This document shows positions 1 through 15,800 of a stretch of 64,000 nt of DNA, in pieces. The stretch covers positions 517,997 to 581,996 of the forward strand of contig VXBM01000240.1 in NCBI GenBank assembly GCA_013400155.1, read 5' to 3'. Under the pieces are notes generated by a model, which worked only from the letters and a program-made list of their open reading frames with translations, was not told the DNA's origin and made no database searches. Source of the DNA: Helopsaltes ochotensis. Its lineage: Eukaryota > Chordata > Aves > Passeriformes > Locustellidae. The stretch's first letter is position 1, and every line of letters starts with the position of its first letter. Position numbers and translations under genes: made by a program.

Positions 1-743
1 TGAAGCAATGCCATTAAAAAACAAGATGTAAATTGCAGTTACTAAGAGAGAAATATCTGGCCCCAGAAAGTGCAACTGAATTTGAAACATGTAATTTTAT
101 ACCTGTGATTTTTCAGCAACTAAGGGAAAGAAAGAGATACCAACACTGAGCATTATATCTGAGGCAAAACAGAATGTGTACTGATTTCTAATCTTTTCCA
201 TTTGGGGACTTTTAAACAGCATTTCTACTGACTTTTATATGGAACAATTACTCAAGGACAAAGAGGATCAGATTCTTAGCATTTCCCCACTAGCTAACTA
301 ATTTCTGTCTGAACTGTACTCGAGGAAAAGTGTACATCTTTTAATTGATTTCAGAACTCAAGCACAAGCATTGATTTTGTGTTGCTATCAACTGCCACAG
401 TACGAGTACTGTCATACGTGGCAAATACAACATCAAATCAGTGCTGTTATCACTGGAGACTTTATGTTAAGAAGGGATTATCCAAAATCTGTCTATGAAT
501 AAACAGTTTGCTCTGCCCAGATCTGTCAACATAATTTACCAGCTCTGAACACTGTGCAGATGTTGGACATATGATATGAACACAGTCTTATCACAGTGAA
601 ACAGCAAACTGTAATCATGTAGGAAATCCAGCTTTGTTGAAGCTGTTCTGCCTGAGGTTTTTGTGTTAAAGAAATGAAGTTTAATATTATTACAGGAAAT
701 TACTAGAATGAAAAAATTAACAAGTAGACAGAGATTTACTCAC
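1..743 (-). other. LRRK2: LRRK2 intron 8 (partial)
   Basis: This is the start of the intron after exon 8, beginning with GTGAGT (743-738). The next exon is outside the window, and nothing else is recognisable here. Confidence 0.85.
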
Positions 744-863
744 TTAGAAGAGCTAAACAACTGAGAGCTGCAGCTTGTAACTTTGCATTTTCAGGGTATG
801 TTGTAACAGCCTTCACAATGACTTCTGGAACCTTATGTAATACAAGGATATTGAAAAAATTTC
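744..863 (-). CDS. LRRK2: LRRK2 exon 8
   Basis: The acceptor is GTTTCAG and the donor CTAA|GTGAGT. The exon is 120 nt, equal to the human exon. The translation includes NFFNILVLHKVPEVIVKAV and YPENAKLQAAALSCLALL, against human NFFNILVLNEVHEFVVKAV...YPENAALQISALSCLALL. It is the last exon inside the window; the next exon lies beyond base 1. Confidence 0.97.
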
Positions 864-3800
864 CTGAAACCAGATAAGGTATCAAATTAATACAAACACA
901 TATCTAGAGCTTCACATGCATTTAATAGAAATTTCTCAGCACACAATGCATAAATTTTGTACCAAATGTTGGTTTTCTTATTACAGGGCTTGACACACCA
1001 AAATTTTATTTGTGGAAAGAAGTTAAGAATAAAAAACAGTTGGGATCTACATTCTTTGTGGGCCTTTAATTTTTTTTTTACAAGAGACAGAGGTTTAATG
1101 CAAAATGAAACACACACTGTCATCAAAATAAGAAAAATACAGTTGGTGTATCACTTGCAGACTTCCTGCCAGGAAGCAAATGCAGTCCTGGTCCTGAATT
1201 CTTGCAATGATTTGATTTATCCTGATACAAGTAAATTAACCCTAGTTTATTCTCTGGTTTTACCCTCCTCATAAATAAATCAAGGTCAGCATTATAAATA
1301 TAGAATAGATTCCTTCTGAACAGAAGAAAACCTTTGATAATAAATACATTTAAAGCATAACAATTATTATAAGTTGTACAGTATTTTGTATTATAGGCTG
1401 AATATAAGGCACTCTCCAAAAAGCAAGAAAATTCAAATAACTTCTTTATTTGGAAGTATCATGCAGAAAATAATAGAGCAACACTCACTTTGTCAAATAT
1501 GTTTTGATAGATATGGCTTCTATTTTGATATTCAATTTCATTTAAATCTTGATCAGCAAAAATGAGAATCAGAGTAGTAATGTGAAAGATCAGTTGTGTG
1601 GTCATGTTGTATCAGCATTGCTGTTTCTTAACATGTTTTAATGGAAGAGGTATGTTTGTGTAAATGCATTATTTACATAAAGAAATTAATAAACCTAGGT
1701 TATGTGAGTAATTCTGTTGGACTTGTGGCTGGCCAAACAGGTATCAGCCAGTTAAAATTCCAATGACAGTCAAATCTAGGATAGCCATTACCAGATTAGT
1801 AAGAATGCATGATGGTGATTTGGAAGCTAGTAGATGCTGACTTCAACATTTCACTGCCAGTTAACATGGGTTTAGGAAGACAGTGTCCATCAGAATAATC
1901 TGGAAAGCAACACTGGCTATACATATGAAAATCTTCCAGACTATTTCCAAAAGAAATGGATCTTGTGGCTGCTTTTCTTTGCCACTCTTTGTTGTTGGTC
2001 AGCATAAACACATGGCAAATATCTGATTGAAACCAGGCTGGTCGCACTGTCAACCAAGTTGCTGTGTCCCCACAAGTGCTTGGTTTCCCTGCCTGTCTTC
2101 AGTTAGCCTTGCACAGCAAACTGTTCAAGGTTAGCATCACCTCTTCCCAAAAAAACCCTGCAATTACCACCTCAGTAGCCAACATATTTTTTTTAAAATT
2201 ATATCTGGCTTTCTGAAGGGGAATGGGAAATTGCTCTGGGTTGCACTCAGGTCTGATCTGTATTTTCTACCATATCTGCATGAAGAAGTGGAAACAGATG
2301 GTGAAAGGATGGGACTAACTTTATTATGGTGAGTCATGCACTGGTACCAGCATCTGCAGTAGCTTTAGGCCACCACCTGCAAAAATTGGGAAGTCTAACT
2401 CTTGATGGGAAAGAACCAGCCATGGAGTGAGGGCTGCTCAGGCAGCTGCTCACAATGGGTTTTTATGCAGTCGGAAAAAATATTTATTTTCATTTGAACT
2501 TCCTAATACGTGTGCAAGTGCTCAAACAGATTTATTATAGTTGCAAGTGTGAGAACAGAGCTGCTAAGAGGCACAACTTTTTGCCACTGACATCACTTCT
2601 CTTGATATGACACCAGCCCATTTTAGCCCAGACAACCAAAGCACTTCTGCTCAAGTCAAGCCAAGTCCAGAACCCAGTGATTCATTCACTGCTGCAGCAC
2701 AGGGGGCCCAAAGACAGGCATCATCCCTGTCAGGAATGCAGCACAGGTCTGATGACAAATGCATTGGAAGAAGAAAACTAGAGTTTTAAAGAACACTTTT
2801 CAACTAATTCTGTAGCACTAGTTTTTTACATATTCACTATTGACACTTCAAAAAATGAAATCTCTAATTTTCTTCTTTTCTATAGTAACTTTATACAGAA
2901 TTGGACCTACTGATTTCCCATTCTCCTGTTGTGCTTCTCACCCTTTTTTGTCTCATTACTTCCCCCTAACTTGAGATTTTTATGGCAGCTTCTCATTATT
3001 ACTTATACTTAACACATAAGGATACCACATTGACTGTGGCCAGGGTTTTGCATCATTAGACACAAGGATCTATGCAGCACTGAGAATTTACTGGAATAGC
3101 AGCTCTTACCTGTAACACTCCCAGTTAAGTCCAACTCTCACACAGTCAGAATAAGCTGATTTAAAATAAACAACTTTGTGAACTTACCCAATGTAAGCTT
3201 GTGCAACAAACAGCAACTCACTTCCTGAACTGTTTCACTACTGGGAAAACTTTTCATCATTTCCACTATAACATTGTAGCAGCGCACATTTCCCGACATA
3301 AGCACTTCAACATTGCTGGCTAAAGAAAGAAACAGAAACAAAAACTGCTTCTTAAGAGAGAAGAAAAAAAAAAGTTGACTGGATTCTGATTCAGACTTTA
3401 GTTAAAAAGATTTATTTAGAGAACTTCACTATATCGCAGTTTTTACCTTGCATCTTCAAAGAAAGGTGGATTTATTTCTTGGTAGGGCCATAAAAGACAT
3501 ACATGACAAGGTACATTTGGAAATTATTCATTGAAACAATGCTTTCTCAGCTAGAGAATGGTAATTTAACTGCTAGGATTTTTCTTCCTATCTAGCCAGT
3601 GGTTTTCAATGTGTAATCAAAATTCAGATTAACACTTCTGGTTTTCTCCCATTCTGTATCAGGCCATGTAACAGAAACCTCTTACCAAAGGTAGTTTTTT
3701 TCTTAAGTGTGAACAACCTGTTTTATAAATACTGCATCAATGTTATAAATGGTGTTTCTAATGTGATTGTGATCAAGTAGACATTTTACAGTATTTCAGT

Positions 3801-6800
3801 AATATCCCCGGTGCATAAAATAAGGAAACACTTTAGAATTTTTTTTGTCAAAAATTATTTTGTAGTAATTTATTTGATTTAATCATGTATTTTTAAGTTT
3901 TCCTTCTTTTTTTAGGGGGCAAGTTAGGAAGTTATTATTTTCATATAAATTAGTTCTACTGTACACCTGTTGTGTATTGATGGTACTGAAATTTTCATCT
4001 AATGTTCCTGCAATATTTTGAAAGTCATTGCACACTCTGTATTTCACAGAATCACAGAAGTCTGATGTTGAAAGGAACAGCTAAAAGGTCACCGTGTCCA
4101 ACCCACATATTCAAGCAGGGCTGCCTACAGCAGGCTGTCCAGATGGCTTCTGAGTATTTCCAAGGATGGAAACTTCAAGAAAACTGTGCCAGAGCTTGGT
4201 CACTCTCACCCTGTTTACTGTTTATTACTCAGGCCAGATACAGAAACCAACAGGACAATCACATGAGCCCATACAAAGACAGAATGTAATCACTCCAAGT
4301 CAGGACAGAGTGATCCCATACATAGTAATTTCAGGTAAAACACATTGTGGTAGTTAAAACACAGTATATTAAAGAATCTTTGTAGTATTTTTATCCAGAG
4401 TATGAGACAGAATATGAACCCAAGAAATCCTGGTCAAAGTCCTGGCCCAAATGAATAAAAGGGAGTCCTGTCACCATCTTCAAGGGAGTTAGCATTACTC
4501 TGCTGAGGTCTGTAAATTTTCTTAATTGTTCTTTCAATAGCTTGGCTTCCCTTGGATACATCATCGGAGAAATATTCACAATTGTATTATTAAAGATAAT
4601 TACCCTTTTTAAAAGAGCAGCAAATCCTTAAAATAATACATCTCTAAATATTAAATAATGACAACCTACCAGATGAAAAAGCTAGCTCTGAGTGGGAAGC
4701 ATTTCTGAAGCACTCTATTTGATAGCGAAGGAAGGTACCTTTCACAATGCTTTAATAGGACAGTGATTTATCATGTCATTCTCAGCTGAAAACACACACT
4801 CCACAAGACAGTATTGCATCACTCCACAGTAAGTTACAATTTCAAAGGTGATACTTATGAATATAGTAAAACCATCAGATAATTCCAAAATTGATCACTA
4901 CGGAGATGGCATAATGAACTAACTACATGTTGAAATCTGCAAGATCCAAGCAACAGCACATCTACAGGGAGTCACCATTTCCCAGAACAAGTTAGAGAAA
5001 AAGAGATGGAACAGATCTAATTTAATCTTAACCACCAAAACTTGGTCATCTGGGTTCTCTCAACATTTGATGACAAGATCTGAGCACTCTGTATGGAAAT
5101 TCATCCCAGGCGGTTTAGGGTTAGGTGAATTTCCTCTTGAGGTGACTGTTTCTCCCTACCAAACAGAGCTCCCTATGCCTGCCATTTAGATGGGTAACAT
5201 TCTGTGATCCACCACTCCACTTTGGAGGACAGTCAGCAGCAAAGCATTTTTCTCATGCCACAAATTCTACTGAGATTTGAGTTCTCGTACAGCACTGGAA
5301 TAAACCCTTATCCTACAATTTCTTATGACATGAACCAGAACCATGAGTATGTATTAATGAAAGAAGGCATAGTGAGGTACTCATTAAGAATAGAGACTTG
5401 AACTTCAGGGTATGAGGAGACATTTTGCTACTGGGTAAGTCACTGTGTACTTACACTGAATTATCTTCTCTGTGGTGGCCTTAAAGGAATATATTTTGTT
5501 GAGTTCTTGAGGGATGTATGAATACCAGCTTTGCCCACTCATGTGCAAGTAGTCTCTGCTCCTCTGGCTATTTTCAGTATTTCATATAGAAATAAGAGTA
5601 TTAAATACCTACTTTAGAGCAGGTTTTTTCATGCATTCTCCTGTTACATTTTGTATAACTATTTACTGTTTTGAAAAGGACTTAAAATCTGGCATCCTCT
5701 TCCCTAGAAAGCAGCAGTAATTTCTGGGCTAGGGTAAAATTATTTCTGACTCAAGGAATCTAAAATTTTTAAACACTAACTGGAACTGCAAGAATTTTGA
5801 GAAACAGGAACTAGGTAGCTTGGAATCTGATGAAATGCAGGACACTCCATCTAGTTTTTGTTCAGTGGGCATTCATGGGGCCAGCACATTTCCTATAGAG
5901 CCAGACAAGATGTATGAGCAAGGCTTTGTAAGTAAACACATTTGCAGTATGTACAACACTACGCACCTCATGAAAAGACATGGAGAGCAGAACCCTGCTC
6001 TATGCTTCCCAAAGTTTGGGAGCAGAAAGCTGACAAAAGCTGCCTCTGTGTCAACAAGACCAGACTGCTGTCAACAAATTGACACAAATCATCAAACACA
6101 TTTCTCAGGATCTGATTTTGCATATAACAGGGAATGCTGTTAATGGAAGACAAGAGATAACAAAGACATCTTCTTCTGGTCTTACTGCACAACAACTGAG
6201 GACACTGCAAGACTACCACATGCACAGAGTTACCAATGCTCCCCACTGCAGCCACCACTGAATGACCACAGCAGTCTGAACTAAGACATCTTTTCCCAGA
6301 CCTGGCCACCAAATTTGTATGGGCACTTTTCCCTTAGTGGGACAGACTTTGCCAAGAATATTCTTTACTTGCAACCTGAACTCATTGAGGATTTATTTAG
6401 TCAATAAACATATCTTATTTTTCAAGTAATAAAAGATGACAGGACAGGGTCTTGAACTTCAGTCTCTACAACCATGACAAGCATCTTTGCTACCACTTAC
6501 TCCAGCTAGAAGAAAGTATTTTTCTGTTATTTAGGAGTGATTTGTACTTTAATGGTTAAATGTAAAAAATATCCCATTTAAAAAAAGAAAAGAATTTCCC
6601 AAAGAAAACAGGAAAGCGATCTGTCTGGCAATTCCCAACCAGTTCTCAATGATATTTTGCAATCACACAAAAATTACATTTTACAATCACAGAAAGAATG
6701 AGCTGATGCACACTGTGGGAGAAAATTAATTGAAAATAACTTCTAATACTTACGTGGACCAGCCAAGGAATGCAATGAATAAAGTGCAGGAAGAATCACC

Positions 6801-9800
6801 TCTTCTTTCTTCGGAAACTCTTTAAATACTTTCAGTATGATCATATGATCTTTGCTTTCAACAAATTCAGTCAGCTGCTCTTCTGGAACTAAATTGAAAG
6901 GCAAGAAATACACTATGTCTTGAGGAAATAATTCTTATCCTGGTACATCATGAGAAAAGACAACTGTTTTTATCAAGTTTCCTTATATTTATTTTCTATG
7001 TTTCAAAGAAAGTAAAGTACTCCCCTTTTTTAACCACTTTTTAAAATTTTTAGTTAAAAGTTTTTTAACTAAATGGTTATGGCTTTTTTAACTAAAAACT
7101 GAGCTACTTTATAAACACCTTTTTCTAGCTTACACTTTATGCAATAGAGTTCTGACATTTAGATGCTACCTTGTGAATCTGTATTTTAGAAGTCTTTTAG
7201 CCTTTTTCAGAAAATGGTAGTCCAAACCAAGTTTCCACAGATAGTCCAAACCAAGGCAGTATATAAGTGAGGGAAAAGTTAAGCATACAATGAAAAAAAA
7301 AATTAGGGAATGCCATTTCACATACTCTGATTTTATTTAATTTTTCTTTTTTTTCTTTTTTTTATAATGGACTTTTTTCCATAAAGCCATGCTTTAATAA
7401 TATCTTACCCAAATGGCTTAAGGTTTTTCCCTTCCTGGCCCCTGTTATTCATGCAGACATTAACTGTGTGGCTTAGCAATGAACCAGATAAGGGAACTGA
7501 CCCAGGATGAGAAACAGCACCTTTTAAATTTCACAAGCAGAAGTGTTTTCTGAATCTGGTTCAAGATAAGATTATGCAAACATCCACATAACAAAAACTG
7601 ACAACGTGGCTCAGAGGTAGAGAAGACGAGGCAGGAGCAGCCTAGGAACTTGTCACATCAGTGCTGCCATCAAGAAGAAGGTATGCAGGTCTGAACCTGT
7701 AGCCAGATCTGTGAAATACTGGCACTTACTAAAAACACACACAGAAAACATAAGAAGCTCAGACTTTTGTGGAAACTGAAGAGAAAATACAGCAGGTCAA
7801 AAGTATTTAGGGACAGGAAGAGGAAAAAGAACAGAGAAGATAATTCCAAGCACACATGAGGCAGGAAGACTTTAAAAAGCAATACAGAATGGTGCCAAAA
7901 AGACCAATCTGAAGAACTGAAGACTATCTTTGAAGCAAAGGAGTACAGCAGAGCAACAGCATTCCTCAACATTTATTTTGAATAAAGAAACTCAATTCAA
8001 AGCAAGGGGACTACAACAAGGGGACTTCTGGCTGTAACATGCACAGTTCATTAGATTTCTGCAAAAATTCAATACGTGGTGATCTCATTTTCCAGAATAA
8101 ATGGGAATATTGTATGGACACATGATTACCTTTTAGCATTGTCAGGGTAAAAAGCAGGAATTAAGTCTTTTTCTAAAGTAAAAACATTTTGTTTGATTTT
8201 AGCACTGTTCACATTACTAAAATTTACCAGTCTTTAAATACACAATCCTGTTTTTCAGAATTAAAATAAAATGTCACTATTCTTTATTCCAGTTACTGAC
8301 CAATGTTAAATCCCATCTTTTCAGTTAACTTTGGAGTTAGAAATGAAAAGACATTTTGATTTTTTTTTTAAAAGATGTCATATTCATTGCTCTAATTTAC
8401 AGAATTTGTGATATTGCTTGGGAAGTCTGTTTTGTGCTAGTTCATTTAGAACAGATATAATCCACAAGCCAATGTGGAATGCAAATGTTCATTTATTGCA
8501 TTTAAATTAATATCTGTCATCTCTCCCAATCTATACATTTTTCTAATGTCATAAACTACAAGACAAAATACCTTTCTCAAAAAGTCTGTGTAACGCTTTA
8601 CATCCATGCTGCTGGATCTCTTCATTTTTAGGGAAGGTGTGCATGGCATGAAACACCAAGGAAAACACATCCACCTCTTCTTCCAAGACCAGGAAAGCAA
8701 TTACATCTGAACAACAGAAGAGATTACATGTTGCACTGATTATTTCTCAACATTTTCACTGAAACACCATAAAATCCAAAATTCTTTAATACCGTCCTTA
8801 AAATTTTCTGACAGTTCAAACCCAGCTTTGTATAACCCATGACAAAATTATCTCTTAAGGTAGCATTTTACAGTAGTACTGATATTCTAAAACTTTACCA
8901 CCAAAAGACAGTTCATACCTACCCGGTAAAAAAGGTGCAAAATAGGACTCTCATTATTTTGTATTACAAGTACAAATGACAAATGACTTAATGGAGTAAA
9001 TCAGAAAAATCCAGTCTGCCACGTACAGTCACACACTTTGTATCAGCTCTGTGTTTTAAAGGCTTAGACAAAATAGGAAAGTAAAGTACACAATACCTGA
9101 CATGAGGAGTAGATTTAATGCTTTTAGCCCTATTACTGAAAGATTTATATTTCCTTTGTGGACTGTAAGCATTTTCAGAATCTGCCTAAAAATTAAAGAC
9201 AAAAAAAGGGAAAAAAGAGTTATAGCTAAAGAAATATTAACACACACAAGTTTTTATCAAACGTTTATTTGAAAACAGAAGTTTTCAGAAGTTACAGCCT
9301 TAAACCTTAAAAAATCTTAAAACTTTAAAAAGCTCTCAAATAATTATTTAAAAAACCTCTTATTTCAGTTTATATTTTTTTAAAGTTACCAATGAAGTAA
9401 TATTGGCATTTCAACTATGGCCATGGTTCATTAAAATACTAACGTATAATTTATCCAATTTACTTTAATTTTTAGTCAGTTATCTAAATTAATTCTGCAG
9501 GGTCATTGAGGAGGTGGTTACTCTCCAGAGCACCGGTCTGTGGAGCACCATGGAGACTGGACAGTACAGCACTGCCCTGCTTGCTGCAAGAGCTCAGTTA
9601 CACTGAACAACCAAGGGTTTGGTGGAAGAGAAGCAGCAGTTTCCCAGCTGAAGAACTTGAACAGCATCTTGATGAATTCTACACTACTTTTCAGCCCAAC
9701 AGCACTTACATGATGTTGGACAAATCACTAAAAAGAAACATTTCCTAGACTGCCAGTTGCACACTCTACTTTCTGTAAGTCTGTTCTGAGCTGTTAAACA

Positions 9801-12800
9801 GAGAGAGCCAAACAATGCCAAGTACTGCAAAATTCAGGTCATTTATCAAACTGGGCCCTTAAAAACCAGTAGATATTTTTAACATACCTCACTCAAACTA
9901 CTATCTGTAAAACAATGACTAAAATTCTGTAATTTTAAAATTCTTAAAAAAAAAAAAGCATTGGTATCACACTGAATGAAGCATATCTCAAAATGAGGTG
10001 GAACTGTAATTAAAAACTAAATTAAAACACATAGATTTACACACAAAAAAATTAAACTAACTTTTGCTTTTTACTTTTCCTTATTTTAGAGAGCTTGACT
10101 CTGCAATTTTAATAATCTTCAAATGTGAATCTTTGCATATATAATATCTAATAAAAATAGATTGTGCTGTAGTTTGTGATACTTTAGTTGATATTCTTGA
10201 CCTGTCTTGAAAAATGTAAGCAGTACTTGAAGTTTAATCCAAATTTCATATCCCAGCTCTGGCAGTGATGTTGCTTGCCTTGCTGAAGTCTAAATTTATA
10301 AGCTGGAGTGAACGTATCAGTGTTTTCCCTTCATACTATGATGCTACTAGTTTCTCTCTCCTCTGCTGTAGCACTAGTGTTCTAGCTATGATGACCAAAG
10401 TAGACATGAGAGGCAAAATCTGATGAGAGGTATAACATCAGTTATAAGTATGACATCAATTCTCTAAATTTACCTTAGTGAATTCCCTCCCATATATCCT
10501 CCCATTTCAGGTATAACCAAGAAGGATGTAAACCTTTCTAAACTTCTTCTGCTGTAGGAAAGTTTAACATAAGAGATTTCAAAACATCTCACGAAGTCTA
10601 TTTAAGTTTGTGGAAAGAACGCAAATACAGTGAAAGAAATTCTCTTCCTCTTCAGAGCAACAGCAACTATTCAATTATTTATTACACTGTCTGTCAAAAC
10701 CATCTAAATCAATAGCAAACTACCATTTTTAAATATAACTGCAGTGTAGTCAAGTTGAATCATAGCTGACAGACAAAAGAAAGAAATGCTTTTTCTAGTT
10801 TAATATTCCTGTTCTCCTAAAATAGTTACACACACAAAAGGGAAAATCTCCTGAAAAAAAAAAAAAAAAAAGAGACCGTTTCTCCTCTATTGTAACCATT
10901 TCCTGCCTTGCTATAAACAGCATGTATTCATTATGGTGTTGATTCACTGCAATTCTAGTACAATCCATGCTCAAGGAACATGAGACATAATTTAGCTGGC
11001 TTACACTCTGCCTTTGGCACTGGCAGAAATGCCTGAGCCTATTCCCACACCAAGTCTCTCCTCAGCAAGGAAAACTGTCAGCATGTCAGGGATACACAGT
11101 TGGCTAAAATATTGGCACTGAGAAAGAATCATGTACATCAATGCTATCATCAGATCTTTAGTGAAGTTTGAGTTTGAAAAGGATGCTTTGTTAACCGCAC
11201 ACACAGCGTGGGCGCTGAGGAGGCTGTGGGAAAGATCAGTCGCAGAAAGTAATTTTTCTGAGACCTGAGAATGAGCAGTAGTATTTCCAGCTCTCAGGAT
11301 AACTTTCAGTTAATTTACAAGCTTTTAAGCTGCCAAAGAAATTGTAACTAGAATGTGCAGCTTCAGCTCAGTTATTTCTTGCTCATGAAAAGCAACCCAA
11401 GTCACTTTTGCTTTCCAACAAGAACTGCCAACACGTCTTTTAAGGGAGTTCATTCCCCTACTGACCATGTACTCTAGCCACTATAAAACAAATAAACAAA
11501 TCCCCACAAAATTAAAATGCATCTTTATGCTATTTTTCAATAGCAACCTTTCCAAGGAAGGAAAGGAGGCAAATTCATGGTGTTATAAGGCTGCAAGTGC
11601 TCGCTGCTGTCATTATCAGCCCTGAAGACAGCAATCTGTCCAAGAGTGAGAACACCTAACCAAGCCCCCAAACCAACTCCGATGTGCCTAGTGCCTATAT
11701 CTACAATTAGCATTTGCTACTGGGCAACAATTCAGCCAACCTATGTGGGTGTTCATGCCATCTAACCACAGACATCCAGAAAACACTTCCTTAGGCTTCC
11801 TTTGACAGCTGATGGATGAGAGCTGAGCAAGTCCAAACCACAATTTGCTCCATTTACTTAAAAAGACAGAACAAACCATCCCTTCTAAAGGTAATTGTAT
11901 CCACTGAATTCACAGGTAGTTGAGGTGATCAATGTAAATACTTACCTTTAATAACAGGTGTGACAAAATCTCCACTTCTTGATTTACACCACTTAAGGTT
12001 TGTGGATATAATTCCTCACATTTGAAAAAACACACACAAACAGGTGTGTGTGTGGTAATATTGCCTCTGTCAAAAAGGTTATTTAGCATTTTCTTTTCTT
12101 ACGTAAGTGGAATTTTCTGTATTTCAGTTTGGGCCCTTCGCTTCTCATTCTGTCACTGAGCGTCACTAAAAAAGGCCTGACTCAATCTCCTTTACTTTCT
12201 GCACCAGGTATTTAAATACACAGATAAGATCCCTGTTTGTGTGTGTCACATTCTGAAGGCTGAAGAAATGCACAAAAAAGCTGATGTAATAACTTTATAT
12301 ATTTCATTGCATATATATGCTGCCAAAATGACCAAGCAGTCTGGCAGATTCTTTGTATACAAAATACTTACTGGTGAACACCCAGTACTTCCCAGTCCTT
12401 CCCAACATCCTTAGGAGCTATGTTTTGTAGAGTACTTGGACAAATTTCTATTAATTTACAAAGAAGTGACCAGCCCATCTGTAAAACAAAAATGCAGCTA
12501 TTTTAGAATAGATATTCTGCTTGGAACTTCTACATTGTCTTCTAATATCCTTGGCTTTTGCAAGACAGCTGCTCTGTTACCTAGCTGAATCAGTAAGGGA
12601 AAATTAATTAACACAAGACAAATGGCATGGAAAGTAAAAAGATGGAAGTAGAACATATGCTAATGATTCTGATTGCATTGCTTGCAGGAACATATCACTC
12701 TCAATCTGCTTCAGCACCGCTTGAGGATAAAGGGCACACAATTAAATAAGCTGCTGACAGAAACACATGATGTGATCCATAGTACAGTATCACTGGCCAG

Positions 12801-15800
12801 GGAACTGCACTATAACAGGTGGTTCAGCTTTAATGAAAAATGTGTGTTTTCATAAGAACTTGCCATTTAATTGCAAATTGTAAGGATAAAGTACAGGTTT
12901 TTCAAAGTCTTCAATATTTTAATGAGGATGAGATACATAAACAATTACCACACATTTGATATTCTTGCCATCAACCCTCAGTACTGTGTGCTTTCAAAAT
13001 GTAATAAAGGCAGTGAAAGGCAACTAAACCCAACGTATTTGTTCTTAATAACTACCTGTTCCATCCTATGCAAATTTTTTGACTTTCAAACATCTGTAAT
13101 AATGCCAAAAGCTAAAACCGCTCCTCTTTGATCTTCCGTATTGGAGAATTCTGCTCTCTTATGAATGTTTACAGGCTGATATGACTGAATAGGCTGCAGT
13201 GAGGAAGCAGTAAACAAAACCCGTACAAAGAAATAACTGATGAAAGAAAATCCCTCTGTATTGAAAAAAAACATGTGAACTGTGAAATGTCAAAAGTCAA
13301 GATGAAGCAGGTTTTACAAAAAGGAATTATAACAAGCATGTGAGTTTCCTTGAGCCTACAAGTAAATTAAAAAGTGGAAGCAGGCCTCTGTGCTTTAAGA
13401 ATAGAGTCCAGGCAGAAGATGAGAAGTCACAAAGACTCTGCATAACTGGATCACTTTTTCACAGAAGAGCTACGTGGAGCAAAGAGGTCAAGATGGGACA
13501 GCCAACAACAGGAATGTAAATGGCTACCTACAAAGAGTTTAGCTGCAAAGTTCATATAAAGTGCATGATCCCTAACCCTGCAATCAGTAAGACTAGAAAC
13601 ATGGAATTACAAGTCTGGTAGTGTAGAGTCACCCACAGGAACAGCATAAGCTTGAATCTAGACAGCTTTCCTGACAGCTTTGTAAAGCATGCAAAAGGTG
13701 ATGCAGCTCCCTGGGGTCTGGAATTCCACTTCTGTCTTTCATGTACTTGACTGCAGTGTGACTATAGCCCATATCTGCAGTACTTTTCTTTCTGTTTCAG
13801 TTTAGATTTACAGAGACAAATGTGTAAAGCCAATTACAACCTTAATGTCTGCAGACTGATCTTGACTATGAGCCAATTTCCATGCACTTCTCTTTCTTGG
13901 ATAGCAAGCTGCCTTGCCCTGCATGAGACTACAAATCACTTACTACGGACATTCGGGCTAGTCTGTGTAATTGAGTCCTAACTAAGTGTAGGTACAATAA
14001 ATAGTCTTAGTAATCATCAGTCCAAGATGAGGATTTGTAATTCCCTAATTTTCCATATTCTAAGCAAAATAGAGTTTACTGGTGACAGTTAATCAGGTCC
14101 AAATTTCAAAAACACTGCAGAGGTGACTATTAATTGATGTACTGCTTATTCCTTAGAAAACATTTTATTTTAGAAGTCCCACTTTATAAGAGCATCCTAA
14201 CTGTTCTTATAAAATTTAGAATCTGATGGAAATTTGCTTAATTACTTCAGAAAATTCCTTTCTGTATTAACTGTTTCTAATGAATTTTACATTCCCATTG
14301 AATATTTTTATTTGGATTGTTAGGACTCCAAGTATTGACAAACATTTATCAGAACTGTGGATCCAGAGAAGACCAATGGAAACATCTGACCTGCTAATAT
14401 GTGGTCTATTTTTCAATATCAAAATCACAACCTGAGGTAACAGGGCTTATAAGCTGCTTGATAATTAACTAAGAAAGCAACGGTCTTTTAAATAACAGAA
14501 ATGTTACAGGGAAGGGTAATAAAGCAAACAAAGATGTCCTTATAAAGACTTAAACAGGTGCCTATATACAGAAACAGTTCGTAGCGGCTCTGAAATTCAT
14601 TATTTTTAAATCAGACCCTTTTTGTTGCTAGCATGCAATTATTTTACATTACATTAGGTCCCACCATCTACGTAAGACAATAAAGCTCTGCTGAGTGCTC
14701 TTTACTCAAGTGCACTCATATTTTGCTCTAGAGTTTCTCAGCTGTTCCAGAGAAACTGCAGAAAACTACCCTATTTACTTAAAGACATATATTTTACTTA
14801 CAGGAACTATTGGCTTTCCACACCATGCCTTCCAGTTGAATTGAAAAAACCCCAAAACATGCCCAAACTATTGCAACTATATAAATGGGCTTAATAATTA
14901 AAAAAAAAAATCAAGTGAGTTGCACAGAAATCTGGAGCTTATAAACATCCTCTATGCATAGCATAGTCAGAAATTTAATATATGCTTGCTAGGAAGGACC
15001 TGTTTCATATGACCAGTCTGGCAGCTGTACCATAAGCATAACATCAAATTGTGCAAGTGCCACACCTAGTGCAAATGGGCCAATGCTGAATTACAGGAGC
15101 AGGCAGGCAGAACCTTAAATAGCAGAATTTACCCTTAGCTAAAATATTCCCCTCTGCCTTTAAAAACTGTGCTGGCACAAGTCTCAAGGATATGGCTACA
15201 TATATATGTACAATTCATAGTAAAAAATAGTGCTTTTTGGAAGTTTGTCTAAGCATGGCAAAATTCAATATGGACAGGCCAAACTTATATACAAACTACT
15301 CGTAATTTAGAACCCTACATGGCACAGTATTCACATGGCTTAATTTTTATTTTCTATATCGCCTCCCTCTGCCGGTAAAAACAGAGACGCAGCCAGTGGC
15401 GTCTGCAGTAAGTTGGAATGCTTGGTCCCTTTAAATGCCAGCGGTGACAGCGCCCTTCTACAGCTCAGAGCACTCCATGAAGCGGCCCAGCAGACAGACA
15501 GCAAGTTAAGGAGAAATCAACAAGCGGAACAAGAACTTTTATCCCGGGAAGCGCCGCGCTCTCGCTCATCCCGCGGAGCACAGCCGGAGCGGGGGAAGCG
15601 GCCCCGGCCCCGGCCCCTGACCTGCTGCACGCCCGCCGCTCCCGGGTACAGATCCACCACCAGCAGCAGGGGCACGTGGACGTTTTTGCCGCTGAAGAGC
15701 CGGGGAGCTGTGGGGGGACAGAGACAGACACAGAGACCGCGTTAGCGACCGGCGGCGGGCGGGACAGGGCAGGGCAGGGCAGGGCAGGGCAGGGCGCTCA

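Noticed and set aside
9506..9748. 80-codon plus-strand frame within LRRK2 intron 3
   Set aside because: Its composition looks protein-like near the end, but it is antisense to the gene, has no recognisable family and no upstream signal.
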